This document shows positions 39,447 through 49,193 of a DNA stretch of 64,000 nt, piece after piece (positions within the stretch are counted from its first letter, which is position 1; every line of letters begins with the position of its first letter). The stretch spans positions 1,984,001-2,048,000 of the forward strand of contig NZ_CP064653.1 in assembly GCF_015711015.1 (NCBI RefSeq), in the 5' to 3' direction. Source of the DNA: Methylomonas sp. LL1. GTDB lineage: Bacteria > Pseudomonadota > Gammaproteobacteria > Methylococcales > Methylomonadaceae. The notes beneath the pieces are model-generated. The model had not been told where the DNA came from and did no database searches. It worked only from the letters and a program-made list of their open reading frames with translations. A program made the translations under genes and the position numbers.

Positions 39447-39947
39447 CTACTTTTTCTGACTTTCAATCGCGACCTGCGCCCTGGACATCAACATCCTGGC
39501 CGCTTGCCGATAAATTTCCTTAGTAATCAAGACTTCTTCGTTTTCCTTCGCCAGAACCGCAGTCTGGTCATTGAAGTACTCGCGGCTTAATTCTATGGTT
39601 TGCTCGTCCAGCAGCGGATTCTCCTTGTTATCATAAAATTGAAAACGCAAGTAGTAGTTTATCTCCACTTCGCTGGACTTACCGGTTTGACCTATCGACA
39701 ACACCCGCCGGCGTATCTCTTCCTTCAACACCTTGATCACGATACCGGCCTCGTTGGGCGAGGTGGCAATTTTGCCGTCCGAGGCTCTCAACATGGTTTG
39801 CATTTCAGTATTCAGCGGCGAAGAAACCCCGAACAAATAAATATTCTTCAGTGCGGCAGGCAACGCAATCGAACCACGCAAATGGTAGCCGCAAGCCGTC
39901 GAAAAGCTTAAGGCCAGAATCAGAAGGATGTTATACGCCTTATTCAT
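39447..39947 (-). CDS. lptE: LPS-assembly lipoprotein LptE
   Basis: Outer-membrane lipoprotein plugging LptD for LPS insertion. A signal peptide with lipobox (ILALSFSTAC) is followed by the hallmark GYHLRGSIALP. The rest (VLSIGQTGKSSEVEINYYLRF, in part) is LptE-like. The start at 39947 (MNKAYNILLI) puts the signal at the N-terminus; a TTG at 39962 is possible. It follows leuS after 23 bases or fewer, in the conserved leuS-lptE-holA operon. Confidence 0.93.
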   Translation of the reverse strand: MNKAYNILLILALSFSTACGYHLRGSIALPAALKNIYLFGVSSPLNTEMQTMLRASDGKIATSPNEAGIVIKVLKEEIRRRVLSIGQTGKSSEVEINYYLRFQFYDNKENPLLDEQTIELSREYFNDQTAVLAKENEEVLITKEIYRQAARMLMSRAQVAIESQKK

Positions 39948-39970
39948 GTGAGAGATTCTCAATCAACCGA

Positions 39971-42559
39971 TTAAACAACGATATTCACCAATTTTTGCGG
40001 CACTACGATCAGCTTCTTGACCGGCTTGCCTTCGATATAGCGCTGCACGTTTTCGTCGGCCAATGCCAGCACCTCAATGTCCTGCTTGGATGCATTCGCC
40101 GCCACCGACAACTTGCCCCGCAACTTGCCGTTGACCTGCACCACCATCTCGATCGCATCCTTCAGCAAGGCGGACTCGTCGACCAGCGGCCAAGCCGCGA
40201 CGACGATGTCGTCGTTGTGCCCCAATTCATTCCACAATTGTTGCGAAACATGCGGAATAATCGGAGCCAGCATCAAGACGATGGCTTCCAACACTTCCTG
40301 GCGCACCGCCCGACCATTGGCACTGTCATCCTCGAACTTATTCAAGGCGTTGACCAGCTCCATGTTGGCGGCGATTGCGGTATTGAAAGTATGACGGCGA
40401 GCCATGTCGTCGGTGACTTTTTGCAAGGCCTGATGCAACTGGCGGCGTAGCGCTTTTTGATCGTCGCTGCACGAGGCCTTATCCAAGGCCTCCATCGGCA
40501 AACCGGCTTCGACATGCAGATGTACCTGCCGCCACAAACGCCGCAGGAAGCGGAATGCCCCTTCGACGCCGGCATCGTTCCATTCCAAGGATTGATCGGG
40601 CGGCGAAGTGAACATGGTATACAAACGCACGGTGTCGGCGCCGTACTTGTCGATCAACAGCTGCGGATCGACACCGTTGTTCTTGGATTTGGACATTTTT
40701 TCGATCGCTCCCACCGTAACCGGCGAGCCGTCTTCCAGCAGCTTCGCCCCGACGATCTTGCCCTTGGCGTCGCGCTCGACATCGATTTGAGTCAAATTGT
40801 AATAACGCTTGTGGCCGTGTTCATCGAATTGATAGAAAGTCTCGGCCACCACCATGCCCTGGGTCAGCAGGTTTTTGAACGGCTCGTCGCAAACCAACAG
40901 TCCTTCATCGCGCAGCAATTTGGTATAGAAGCGCGCATAGAGCAAATGCAAAATCGCATGTTCGATACCGCCGATGTAATGGTCGACCGGCAGCCAATAA
41001 TTGGCACGTTGATCGAGCATGGCAGTGCCACAATCCTTGCTGGCGTAGCGGGCAAAATACCAGGACGATTCCATGAAGGTATCGAAAGTATCGGTCTCGC
41101 GCCGGGCCGGCTTGCCGCATTTCGGGCAGGTCGTGTGCGGAAAAGTCGGATGCGCCGCCAGCGGCGATTGCGAGCCATCCAGCACCACGTCACGAGGCAA
41201 AGTCACCGGCAACTGATCGTCCGGCACCGGCACGGTGCCACAATCGTCGCAGTAAATCACCGGAATCGGCGCGCCCCAATAACGCTGGCGTGACACGCCC
41301 CAGTCGCGCAATCTAAAGTTGGTTTTGCGTTCGCCCTTACCCATGCCTGCCAGTTTGGCGGCAATGGCATCGAAAGCCTGTTTGAAATTCAAACCGTCGA
41401 ATTCGCCGGAGTTAAGCAACACTCCTTTGTCGGTGAAGGCCTTCTCGGCAACGCTGTCATCGGCACCATCGGCGGAAGCGATCACTTCCTTGATGGCAAT
41501 GCCGTATCGCTTGGCAAATTCGTAATCGCGCTGATCGTGAGCCGGCACCGACATCACCGCACCGGTACCGTAGCTCATCAACACGAAGTTGGCGATCCAC
41601 ACCGGCACCGATTCGCCGGTCAGAGGATGGATGGCCGTGTAACCGGAAGCGATGCCGCGTTTTTCCATGGTTTCCATCGCCGCTTCGGAAGTTTCCATCA
41701 GCTTGCAGGATTCGATGAAGGCGGCTATCTCGGCATTGGTTTCGGCAGCCTTCAACGCCAGCGGATGTTCGGCGGCGACGGCGACATAAGTCACGCCCAT
41801 CACGGTGTCGGGGCGAGTGGTGTAAATACGAATAGCCTTATCGAAACCGTCGACGGCGAAGTCCATCTCCACGCCTTCGGAGCGGCCTATCCAGTTGGCC
41901 TGCATGGTGCGCACCTGTTCCGGCCAGCCGGGAAGTTTGTCCAGCGAAGTCAGCAGCTCGTCGGCATAAGCGGTGATTTTCAAAAACCACTGCGAGATTT
42001 CTTTTTTCTCGACCTGGGTATCGCAGCGCCAGCAGCAACCGTCGATGACCTGTTCGTTGGCCAGTACGGTTTGGTCGTGCGGGCACCAGTTGACCGGCGC
42101 GGTTTTTTTGTAAACCAGACCTTTTTCCAGCAAGCGCAGGAAAAACCATTGCTCCCAACGATAATAGTCAGGGTCGCAGGTCGCCAGTTCCCGGCTCCAG
42201 TCGTAACCGAAGCCGAGGCGCTTGAGCTGTTCGCGCATGTAATCGATGTTCGAATAGGTCCAGTCGGCCGGATGCACCTTGTTCTGCATCGCCGCGTTTT
42301 CCGCCGGCAGGCCGAAGGCGTCCCAGCCCATGGGTTGCAACACGTGCTTACCTTGCATGCGTTGGAAGCGGCTGATGACGTCGCCGATGGTGTAATTGCG
42401 GACGTGGCCCATGTGCAGCTTGCCACTGGGGTACGGAAACATCGACAGACAGTAGTATTTTTCCTTACCAGTGTCTTCGCGGGCGGTAAACACACCCGAT
42501 TTTTCCCAGTCGGCCTGTACCTTTTGCTCGATAAGCTGCGGTTTGTAATGCTCTTCCAT
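39971..42559 (-). CDS. leuS: Leucyl-tRNA synthetase
   Basis: Class I synthetase charging tRNA-Leu. The 862-residue protein has the HIGH-type motif in [14 protein letters not shown], the editing (CP1) domain with DQRDYEFA, the zinc-like [19 protein letters not shown] (in part), and KMSKS in [13 protein letters not shown]. First gene of the leuS-lptE-holA operon and divergent from the ybeL-like gene. Confidence 0.98.
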   Translation of the reverse strand: MEEHYKPQLIEQKVQADWEKSGVFTAREDTGKEKYYCLSMFPYPSGKLHMGHVRNYTIGDVISRFQRMQGKHVLQPMGWDAFGLPAENAAMQNKVHPADWTYSNIDYMREQLKRLGFGYDWSRELATCDPDYYRWEQWFFLRLLEKGLVYKKTAPVNWCPHDQTVLANEQVIDGCCWRCDTQVEKKEISQWFLKITAYADELLTSLDKLPGWPEQVRTMQANWIGRSEGVEMDFAVDGFDKAIRIYTTRPDTVMGVTYVAVAAEHPLALKAAETNAEIAAFIESCKLMETSEAAMETMEKRGIASGYTAIHPLTGESVPVWIANFVLMSYGTGAVMSVPAHDQRDYEFAKRYGIAIKEVIASADGADDSVAEKAFTDKGVLLNSGEFDGLNFKQAFDAIAAKLAGMGKGERKTNFRLRDWGVSRQRYWGAPIPVIYCDDCGTVPVPDDQLPVTLPRDVVLDGSQSPLAAHPTFPHTTCPKCGKPARRETDTFDTFMESSWYFARYASKDCGTAMLDQRANYWLPVDHYIGGIEHAILHLLYARFYTKLLRDEGLLVCDEPFKNLLTQGMVVAETFYQFDEHGHKRYYNLTQIDVERDAKGKIVGAKLLEDGSPVTVGAIEKMSKSKNNGVDPQLLIDKYGADTVRLYTMFTSPPDQSLEWNDAGVEGAFRFLRRLWRQVHLHVEAGLPMEALDKASCSDDQKALRRQLHQALQKVTDDMARRHTFNTAIAANMELVNALNKFEDDSANGRAVRQEVLEAIVLMLAPIIPHVSQQLWNELGHNDDIVVAAWPLVDESALLKDAIEMVVQVNGKLRGKLSVAANASKQDIEVLALADENVQRYIEGKPVKKLIVVPQKLVNIVV

Positions 42560-42648
42560 CCTGCTCGTCTTTTCGTGTAAAAAGGCGCTAGAATACCTTA
42601 CGGGCGCTTAAATCTAAAGCCTGAAATCATTAAACACAAGGAGAAGCC

Positions 42649-43137
42649 ATGGGCGAAAACAAACTGATCAAAGCATACGACGACCTGATGGGACATCTGT
42701 ATGAAGCAATGGACGACACCCTGCACACCGTTGCCGAGGCCCTGGACATTGCCAAGGAAAAAACCAGCGCGCTGGGAGGACACACTCAAGAAGAAATCAA
42801 CAAAATCGCCGATTATGTGATGCGCGACGTCGAACATGTCGCCACTTCGCCATCGCAACAGCACGACAACAATTCCTTGTCTGAGTGGCTGAAATTCGAC
42901 ATCGACCTGATCGAGAACTTTGCCCTCCAAGCCTTCATGGACATCGCCGACAAGACCAAAGTCAAGCTGGCCGCGCTGGAAATGGAAGCCAAACAATACC
43001 ATCCTTATAAAAGCGGCGACATAACCAGCCCCGGCACCTTTACCTGCGACGGTTGCGGCAAACAAATTGCCTTCAAATCGACCAGCGTGATTCCGGAATG
43101 CCCTGCCTGCAACGGCACCGCCTTTACACGCTGTTGA
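42649..43137 (+). CDS. YbeL-like zinc-ribbon protein (DUF1451)
   Basis: A 162-residue helical protein ending in a zinc ribbon (FTCDGCGKQIAFKST ... PECPACNGTAFTR). The helical part (LIKAYDDLMGHLYEAMDD) matches the DUF1451/YbeL family, which also sits next to leuS in E. coli. AAGGAG precedes the start. No biochemical role is established. Confidence 0.85.
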   Translation: MGENKLIKAYDDLMGHLYEAMDDTLHTVAEALDIAKEKTSALGGHTQEEINKIADYVMRDVEHVATSPSQQHDNNSLSEWLKFDIDLIENFALQAFMDIADKTKVKLAALEMEAKQYHPYKSGDITSPGTFTCDGCGKQIAFKSTSVIPECPACNGTAFTRC

Positions 43138-43193
43138 TATTGCAGGTATTAACCTTATAATGCAGGCTTTTATTTTTTAGTATCGAGGCGATT

Positions 43194-43967
43194 ATGCGCA
43201 GGGTGATTTTCAATCAAAAAGGCGGCGTAGGCAAATCCACCATCACGTGCAATTTGGCGGCGATTAGCGCGGTGGAAGGCAAAAAAACCCTGGTAATCGA
43301 CCTGGATGTACAAGGCAATTCCACCCAATATTTGCTCGGTGCAAAAATCACCGATTCCGACAAAACCATCGCCCATTTTTTTAAGGACAGCCTGGGACTG
43401 GAGTTATTCGGCGGCGGCAAGGAAGGCTTGGACAGCGCTATCCACGAAACGCCGTTTCCCAATCTGTATGTGCTACCCTCGCATCCCGATTTGGAAGGCC
43501 TGCAAAGCCGCCTGGAATCCCGGCATAAGATTTACAAACTGAAAGAGGCGCTGGAACGTTTGGAAGGCTTCGATTACATCTACATCGACACGCCACCCAT
43601 CTTGAATTTTTACAGCCTGTCGGCCTTGATCGCGGCGGAAAAATGCTTGATTCCGTTCGACTGCGACACCTTCGCGCGCGAAGCCCTGTACACCTTGATG
43701 CGCTCGATCGCCGAGGTCAAGGCCGATCACAACCCCAATCTGGAAGTGGAAGGCGTGGTGGTCAATCAATATCAGAAACAGGCCAATCTGCCACGCCAAC
43801 TGGTCGACGATTTAATTGCCGAAGGCTTGCCGGTACTGGAAACCAAAATCTCCACATCGGTAAAAGTCAGGGAATCGCACACCGACGCCAAGCCGCTGGT
43901 GCATTACGCGCCTTCGCACAAATTGACCGAAGAATACCGGGCCTTGCATGTGGAGATTCACAAATAA
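43194..43967 (+). CDS. ParA-family partition ATPase (orphan)
   Basis: A 257-residue deviant-Walker ATPase. Walker A is FNQKGGVGKSTITCNLA at the very N-terminus, Walker A' is LVIDLDVQGNSTQYLLG, and YIYIDTPP is the Walker B. The C-terminus carries VVVNQYQKQANLPRQ. No parB gene or parS-like palindrome is adjacent, so it is probably an orphan that positions another protein complex rather than the chromosomal ParA. The cargo is unknown. Confidence 0.85.
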   Translation: MRRVIFNQKGGVGKSTITCNLAAISAVEGKKTLVIDLDVQGNSTQYLLGAKITDSDKTIAHFFKDSLGLELFGGGKEGLDSAIHETPFPNLYVLPSHPDLEGLQSRLESRHKIYKLKEALERLEGFDYIYIDTPPILNFYSLSALIAAEKCLIPFDCDTFAREALYTLMRSIAEVKADHNPNLEVEGVVVNQYQKQANLPRQLVDDLIAEGLPVLETKISTSVKVRESHTDAKPLVHYAPSHKLTEEYRALHVEIHK

Positions 43968-44094
43968 GGCGGAATTTAACAATATCGGCATTTCGTCGGG
44001 ACGCTCTAACTTGGCCGGCCTGACGAATGTAGACAATGTTGCCTAGCTACCGGGGCGACAAAAAAACCGCGCGGGTGAACACTCTTTCCATGGA

Positions 44095-44310
44095 TCAAAA
44101 GACATACCAAGCTGATGTGCGCTTGGCCTCGGCCAGCAATTCCAATATCGATGTGTCACAAGAACCACAACCCGAGCATGCGCCAGTAATCCTTGAAATT
44201 CGATCCAGATCGTCGACGCCATCATCGATAAGCGCTTGAATTTGCAGTCGGGTGGTTCCGCTACAATAGCAAACTAGCTCTTCAGCCTTATCCGGCCTCA
44301 CATCATTCAT
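44095..44310 (-). CDS. Bfd-like [2Fe-2S] ferredoxin
   Basis: A 71-residue BFD-like [2Fe-2S] protein. C14 and C16 in LVCYCSGTT and the cysteine group at 45-51 (CSGCGSC) supply the cluster, with a helix-loop-helix between. Bfd reduces bacterioferritin to release iron, but related domains serve other redox enzymes and no bfr gene is adjacent. Function is therefore left open. Confidence 0.75.
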   Translation of the reverse strand: MNDVRPDKAEELVCYCSGTTRLQIQALIDDGVDDLDRISRITGACSGCGSCDTSILELLAEAKRTSAWYVF

Positions 44311-44442
44311 ATCGCATCCTTATTAGCCATCAACTTTTTTCATCGTTTTGTCTGTTCAAAGCCCGGTTAATTCCAGCGGCCACGGTCATTGAAATCAGGC
44401 CGCGCCCGGAACGGGATGTTACGGACGCGCAGCCTACAGCCG

Positions 44443-44868
44443 CTATCCTGCTCGATTATTTTTCAGCAAGTCTCGAATTTCCGTCAATAATTTTTCTTCG
44501 TTGCTAGGCTCCGGTGGAGCGGCCGGCGCTTCCTCAACCTTTTTCTTGAAGGAATACAATAATTTGATAATCAAAAAGATGGCCGCGGCTATGATCGTAA
44601 AATCAATCAGTGTTTGAATAAATTTTCCATAGCTGATTACCACGGCCGGCATGTCAACCCCGGCGGCATTTTTCGATGCATTCTGGATTGTGACGGCCAA
44701 ATCCGAAAAATCGACACCACCCAAAATCACACCGATCGGAGGCATAATCACATCGGCTACCAGCGATGACACAATCTTACCGAAGGCACCGCCAATAATG
44801 ACACCGACAGCCATGTCGACGACATTGCCTTTCATGGCAAATTCTTTGAATTCTTGCAGCATTCCCAT
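44443..44868 (-). CDS. mscL: Large-conductance mechanosensitive channel MscL
   Basis: Pentameric pressure-release channel. [22 protein letters not shown] (in part) is the conserved N-terminal helix and first transmembrane gate region, followed by [12 protein letters not shown], a second hydrophobic helix ([21 protein letters not shown]) and a charged tail [12 protein letters not shown]. The ATG at 44868 with GGGAG upstream is preferred over a GTG one codon earlier. 141 residues. Confidence 0.97.
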   Translation of the reverse strand: MGMLQEFKEFAMKGNVVDMAVGVIIGGAFGKIVSSLVADVIMPPIGVILGGVDFSDLAVTIQNASKNAAGVDMPAVVISYGKFIQTLIDFTIIAAAIFLIIKLLYSFKKKVEEAPAAPPEPSNEEKLLTEIRDLLKNNRAG

Positions 44869-45082
44869 CACACGCTCCCGTTAAGTTAGTTGATCGTATT
44901 CAAGCAGTAGCCAATAACCTGGCAGAGAAAAAGTATCGCATGGGACAGCCAAGCAACACCATCCCCATTCGCAGCCATTTTTTCATTGATGAAAATATTC
45001 GACTAAATTTCGTTCTACAATCGTTTGCAACAGACAGTAGCTTGACCACTATAATTCAGCAAAAGAGCGTGGGGATAAAATC

Positions 45083-45604
45083 ATGTCCGAATCCAGCACC
45101 AATGTGACTATCGTTGTCGCCGTGATCGGCGTCATCGGTTCCATCACCGTAGCCTTGATCAGCCATTGGGATAAGTTGAATCCGCCGCCGGCTAAAGATG
45201 CACCCATCCCACAACCCATCGTGCTGATCGGCAATACCAGCGACCCCGCCATAGCATCCATCACGAAACCCCAGCCAGCGCCACCCAAACCGGTTATCAA
45301 CATCGCCGGCAACTGGTATAACCCTGCCGCGCCGGCCGCCGGCGGCTCTTACATTACCCAGCAAAGTGAACATTTTGAATTTCAAGGTTGGGGCCTCCTG
45401 CCGCAAGGCATCGGCTTCCAAACCGAAGGCAACGGTTCCCTGATCGATCAACAGGTAAATTATAGTTACGTCGCTCAATACCAAAACGGCTGGACCTCCC
45501 AAGGTAACTGTAGCGGCACGGTGTCGGCCAACGGCGTGCAAATGACCACGACCTGTACCGACAATATCATGGGTACCTTTGTCTCCACCGGAGTCAAAAA
45601 ATGA
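45083..45604 (+). CDS. Hypothetical membrane-anchored protein
   Basis: A 173-residue protein I do not recognise. One N-terminal transmembrane helix (about 8-27, TIVVAVIGVIGSITVALI) is followed by a Pro-rich linker (PPPAKDAPIPQPIV; PQPAPPKPV) and a periplasmic or external domain starting INIAGNWYN, Gly/Gln-rich and with two cysteines (GNCSGTV, TTTCTDN). The INIAGNW opening recalls lipocalin-like beta-barrel domains, but that is weak. Its stop overlaps the start of the beta-helix gene (ATGA), so the two are co-translated. Confidence 0.65.
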   Translation: MSESSTNVTIVVAVIGVIGSITVALISHWDKLNPPPAKDAPIPQPIVLIGNTSDPAIASITKPQPAPPKPVINIAGNWYNPAAPAAGGSYITQQSEHFEFQGWGLLPQGIGFQTEGNGSLIDQQVNYSYVAQYQNGWTSQGNCSGTVSANGVQMTTTCTDNIMGTFVSTGVKK

Positions 45605-46812
45605 ACCTAAAACGCCTGGCATTTCACCATCGGGCTGTTATTTGGGGCCGCCGGTTGAAGCGTTCGGTAATCGGCATAACTGCCACAACCATCCTGCTAT
45701 CCAGCCCCAGTGACTCTGCCACATGGCTGGTGGGTGCGCAACATGAACTAAAATTACCCAGCCAAGCCGCCAAACTGGCCGGCGACGGAGACATCGTACT
45801 GATTGCCGCCGGCAGCTATGCGGGTGACGTAGCCAGCTGGCGGCAAAATCGGCTGGTTTTGCGCGGCATGGGCGGACGCCCTCACCTTAAAGCCCAGGGC
45901 AATGCGGCCGAAGACAAGGCCATTTGGGTATTCAAAGGCCAGGACATCCGGGTCGAAGATATCGAATTTTCCGGCACGGCGGTTCGGGCTTTGAACGGCG
46001 CCGGCATTCGCTTCGAAGGCACCCATTTGACCGTGATTAACTGTCATTTCCACCATAACCAGATGGGCATTCTGACCGGCGCCAACCCGGCCAGCGACAT
46101 CCTGATTGATGGCTCGGAATTTAACGACAACAGCGTGGACTACCGGCTTTACGGCAAACTAGGCCATAACATTTACATCGGCAACATCCGCCGCTTTACC
46201 CTGCGCCATTCCTATGTCCACGATGCCGACACCGGCCATAACGTCAAATCCCGCGCCCAACAAAACTACTTGCTCTACAACCGGATCGGCGACGAACATC
46301 ACGCATCCAGTTATCTGGTGGACTTTCCCGATGGCGGACAAGCCTTTGTAATAGGCAACCAGTTGCGGCAGAGCCCCCAATCGGAGAATTCGACCATGCT
46401 GTCCTTCGCCGGCGAACACAATCAGAATCAGCCGCTACAGACATTGTATTTGGTTAATAACACCTTTGTGGATGATCGTCCCACCGGTATTTTCGTCAAC
46501 AATCACGCCACCACTACCCCGGCGATACTGATTAATAACCTGTTGATAGGCCACGCCAGCCGCATGGAAGGCCTCAACCAACAGCAACACAACATTGCCT
46601 CCGACAAAATGCAATTTTACAATCCGGATCAATATGACTACCGGCTATCGGCCGGCGCGCGGGCGATCGACCAAGGTATTGAACTGGGATTGGCAGTCAA
46701 TGGTTTCAACCTAGCTCCCGAATTTCAGTATCGTCATCCCTTGGGCGTGGAAATACGCCGGCGCCAGGGGCCAATTGATGTCGGCGCCTATGAATTTGAT
46801 CATGGCCATTAG
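45601..46812 (+). CDS. Secreted right-handed beta-helix protein
   Basis: A 403-residue protein with an N-terminal basic/hydrophobic export signal (VIGITATTILLSSPS). Repeated rungs follow (DIRVEDIEFSG, HLTVINCHFHHNQMGI, DILIDGSEFNDN, RFTLRHSYVHDADTGHNVKS in part), as in pectate-lyase-like right-handed beta-helices. The end GPIDVGAYEF is the familiar tail of such proteins. Catalytic residues for polysaccharide lyases are not evident, so it may bind or modify a surface glycan. Coupled to the membrane-anchored protein upstream. Confidence 0.75.
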   Translation: MNLKRLAFHHRAVIWGRRLKRSVIGITATTILLSSPSDSATWLVGAQHELKLPSQAAKLAGDGDIVLIAAGSYAGDVASWRQNRLVLRGMGGRPHLKAQGNAAEDKAIWVFKGQDIRVEDIEFSGTAVRALNGAGIRFEGTHLTVINCHFHHNQMGILTGANPASDILIDGSEFNDNSVDYRLYGKLGHNIYIGNIRRFTLRHSYVHDADTGHNVKSRAQQNYLLYNRIGDEHHASSYLVDFPDGGQAFVIGNQLRQSPQSENSTMLSFAGEHNQNQPLQTLYLVNNTFVDDRPTGIFVNNHATTTPAILINNLLIGHASRMEGLNQQQHNIASDKMQFYNPDQYDYRLSAGARAIDQGIELGLAVNGFNLAPEFQYRHPLGVEIRRRQGPIDVGAYEFDHGH

Positions 46813-46921
46813 CGGTGCGGACTCATCAATGCCCTTCTCACTTCAGGCGAAATAACGACTTGCGGGACGTACCTTCAAATTAGCTGAAGCTGCTTGCTAA
46901 TCAGGGATTGGAATGGCCGCA

Positions 46922-47947
46922 CTAGTTTTCACTGTAACCGGCGTTTTGTAGCTGGACTAATTCGCTGCTGTTTTGATCCGCGCCGGAAGGCAGTCGGGAT
47001 TTGGCATTGAATATCCAGTGGGCAATATCCCGCCAGATCAAAGGTGCCTGCAAATCGCGTAACAGCATGTGGTAGCCGTTATCATAATAGGCGATAGTCT
47101 TGTTCTCGGGCTGCTCGGCCAGCATCGTGCCAATAAACAATCTGGTCGGTTCGGGCGGTACAATTTGGTCTTTCTTACCGTATAGCAACAAGGTATCCGT
47201 CTGCAGTTTTTCCGCCGAGTTCAACGCGCTATCCATCAGGTTAGTCAGACCGTAGAGGGCGTCAACCCGCGTCTGCTTGATCACCAGCGGATCGCGGCCG
47301 AGCGCTCTGAGCATTTCTATATTATCCGACGGCATAATCTCCAGTCCCTGGCCGGTCAAAGTCAGCCAAGGCAGGGTATACGATAAGGTCCACAGCAACG
47401 AGGTCTGATACCAGGGCATGGTTTGCCGACCCCAAACCGCCGGCGCGGACAAAATAATGCCCGCCACCTCCGGTTTTTGCGAACGGGTCATCGCATCGAG
47501 GATAATAGCACCACCCATGCTTTCACCCAGCAAATACACCGGTACGCCGGGATGCTGGGCTTTGATCAGCGAGGTAAACTTGGCCAAATCCCGTGCATAG
47601 GTGTCGCTGCCGGCCCAGATGCCGGTATTCGGGCTTGCGCCGAAACCGCGCTGATCATAGGCATAGCACGATATTTGCTGTTGTTGCAAATATTCGGCGG
47701 TTGAACTAAAAAACCGGCGATAATCATTGAATCCATGCAGGGCAATCACGATGGCCTTGGGACTGGACGCTGGCCAACTGCTGAACGGTAGTTCCGCGCC
47801 ATCCGCCGTGATAAAGGCGCTATCGGTCAAGCGGTCGATGCCGGTCATCGGGCCGGAACCCATCATCACCGGCGCGCAGCCGGTTAACAGCAAGCATAGT
47901 GAAAACAATACCACCGCAGAACGGGGTTTATTTGCGAGGATGATCAT
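46922..47947 (-). CDS. Lipoprotein alpha/beta hydrolase (monoacylglycerol-lipase-like)
   Basis: S33-type serine hydrolase anchored by a lipoprotein signal (FSLCLLLTGC). The nucleophile elbow is LLGESMGGAI, with oxyanion-type VIALHGFNDYRRFF before it and catalytic Asp and His candidates in LLYGKKDQIVPPE and DNGYHMLLRD. It resembles monoacylglycerol lipase/lysophospholipase proteins. The start at 47947 (MIILANKP) gives a proper lipoprotein signal; longer forms from 47989 overlap the divergent gene. Its start codon overlaps the divergent acetyltransferase start region. Confidence 0.85.
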   Translation of the reverse strand: MIILANKPRSAVVLFSLCLLLTGCAPVMMGSGPMTGIDRLTDSAFITADGAELPFSSWPASSPKAIVIALHGFNDYRRFFSSTAEYLQQQQISCYAYDQRGFGASPNTGIWAGSDTYARDLAKFTSLIKAQHPGVPVYLLGESMGGAIILDAMTRSQKPEVAGIILSAPAVWGRQTMPWYQTSLLWTLSYTLPWLTLTGQGLEIMPSDNIEMLRALGRDPLVIKQTRVDALYGLTNLMDSALNSAEKLQTDTLLLYGKKDQIVPPEPTRLFIGTMLAEQPENKTIAYYDNGYHMLLRDLQAPLIWRDIAHWIFNAKSRLPSGADQNSSELVQLQNAGYSEN

Positions 47948-48491
47948 GCGAGATATCAATGACATAAGCGAACGGCATGCCGAGGTCAATGGTTTGAATT
48001 TCAGGGAGGCGACCGCGTTATCCCAGATAGAGACAATCAGTCGACTCGCCGGCGAAGTGTGGCGGCACCATTATATGCCGATAATCGGCTCGAAACAGGT
48101 CGAATATATGCTGGACCGTTTCCAAAGCGTCGACGCCATCGATAGCCAGATCGAAGCCGGCTTGCTTTATTATTTAATGCTGCGGGGAAATCAACCGCTG
48201 GCTTATTTCGCGGTGCTGCCGTCCACCGAACAAAAATCGCTACATATCAGCAAGCTCTATGTCGACCCATCCCAGCAACATAAGGGCTTGGGAAAACGGA
48301 CCCTCGCCTTCATAGAGCATCAATGCCGTCGGCGGGATTTGGATCAACTTTGGCTGACCGTTAACCGCCACAATCACGCCGCCATCGGCTTTTATCTGCG
48401 CAATGGCTTCGTCAATACCGGCTCGTTGGTGCAAGACATCGGCGCCGGATTTGTGATGGACGACTTCAGAATGGATAAGAGCCTATGCTGA
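47946..48491 (+). CDS. GNAT-family N-acetyltransferase
   Basis: A 181-residue GNAT acetyltransferase. LHISKLYVDPSQQHKGLGKRTLAFIE (in part) is the acetyl-CoA binding motif A, and LWLTVNRHNHAAIGFYLRNGFV is motif B. The start at 47946 has GAGGA five bases upstream; ATG 47940 is an alternative. Both overlap the 5' end of the divergent hydrolase gene. The substrate (small molecule, protein or tRNA) cannot be told from sequence. Confidence 0.85.
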   Translation: MRDINDISERHAEVNGLNFREATALSQIETISRLAGEVWRHHYMPIIGSKQVEYMLDRFQSVDAIDSQIEAGLLYYLMLRGNQPLAYFAVLPSTEQKSLHISKLYVDPSQQHKGLGKRTLAFIEHQCRRRDLDQLWLTVNRHNHAAIGFYLRNGFVNTGSLVQDIGAGFVMDDFRMDKSLC

Positions 48492-48550
48492 AATCCTCGC
48501 CTTGCAAAGCCAGTCTTCCAAGCTAACCACGCCGTCATCTAATCCGGGAA

Positions 48551-48958
48551 TTAATCCTCCAGCACATATTCGGCCGAATGCATCGTTCCTTCCAGAATGG
48601 TCAGCAAGCGTTGCGGACTGATCAGACACCCCGCCTCCGATTGTCGCGGCATGATCTCTATCGTCACACCCTGCATCGCCTTTTTATTCAAAGTTTGATA
48701 GATAAAATACTCGATTGAGTCGGCGCTGGGCTTCAGATTTTGCCATTCGGCGACCGCCGCCTCGTCGGCAAAGCGCTTGAACGGCCAGACCGGCAAGCTT
48801 TCCCGGCCGTTAATCTCGCGCGTAATCCACTGAGGGCCGTCTTTCAAGCCCCAGACTTCATCCGTTTCCAGAATGCGATACAGGAAATATTCCAGCAACT
48901 CTTCATCCGTCATGGTAGGTACCGCGACATATTCGTCTTCGTAAGGTTCGTAGCGCAT
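48551..48958 (-). CDS. DUF2750-like hypothetical protein
   Basis: A 135-residue acidic protein. The central section (ETDEVWGLKDGPQWITRE, then SLPVWPFKRFADEAAVAEW) matches my recollection of DUF2750 family proteins, which have no known function. No signal peptide or membrane segment. It is convergent with the acetyltransferase gene. Confidence 0.6.
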   Translation of the reverse strand: MRYEPYEDEYVAVPTMTDEELLEYFLYRILETDEVWGLKDGPQWITREINGRESLPVWPFKRFADEAAVAEWQNLKPSADSIEYFIYQTLNKKAMQGVTIEIMPRQSEAGCLISPQRLLTILEGTMHSAEYVLED

Positions 48959-49193
48959 AGTAAAGTTTCCGGATTGATTGGAAAATCATTTTCTAGCAAA
49001 AAACACACCATGCCTTGTATTTCAGGCCTTCCCTCCCTCGGAACCCGACTATTGCCGAAAATCGCAATGACAACCTAGCCTTTCGAAGGCAAAGCCCCAT
49101 GTCGCTTACCCGACAAATGTAAAGTCAGCCCGTGAAGCAAGACAAAAATGTAAGCTACAATGATCCAGCCGCCATTCAACCCATCCCTTGCTC

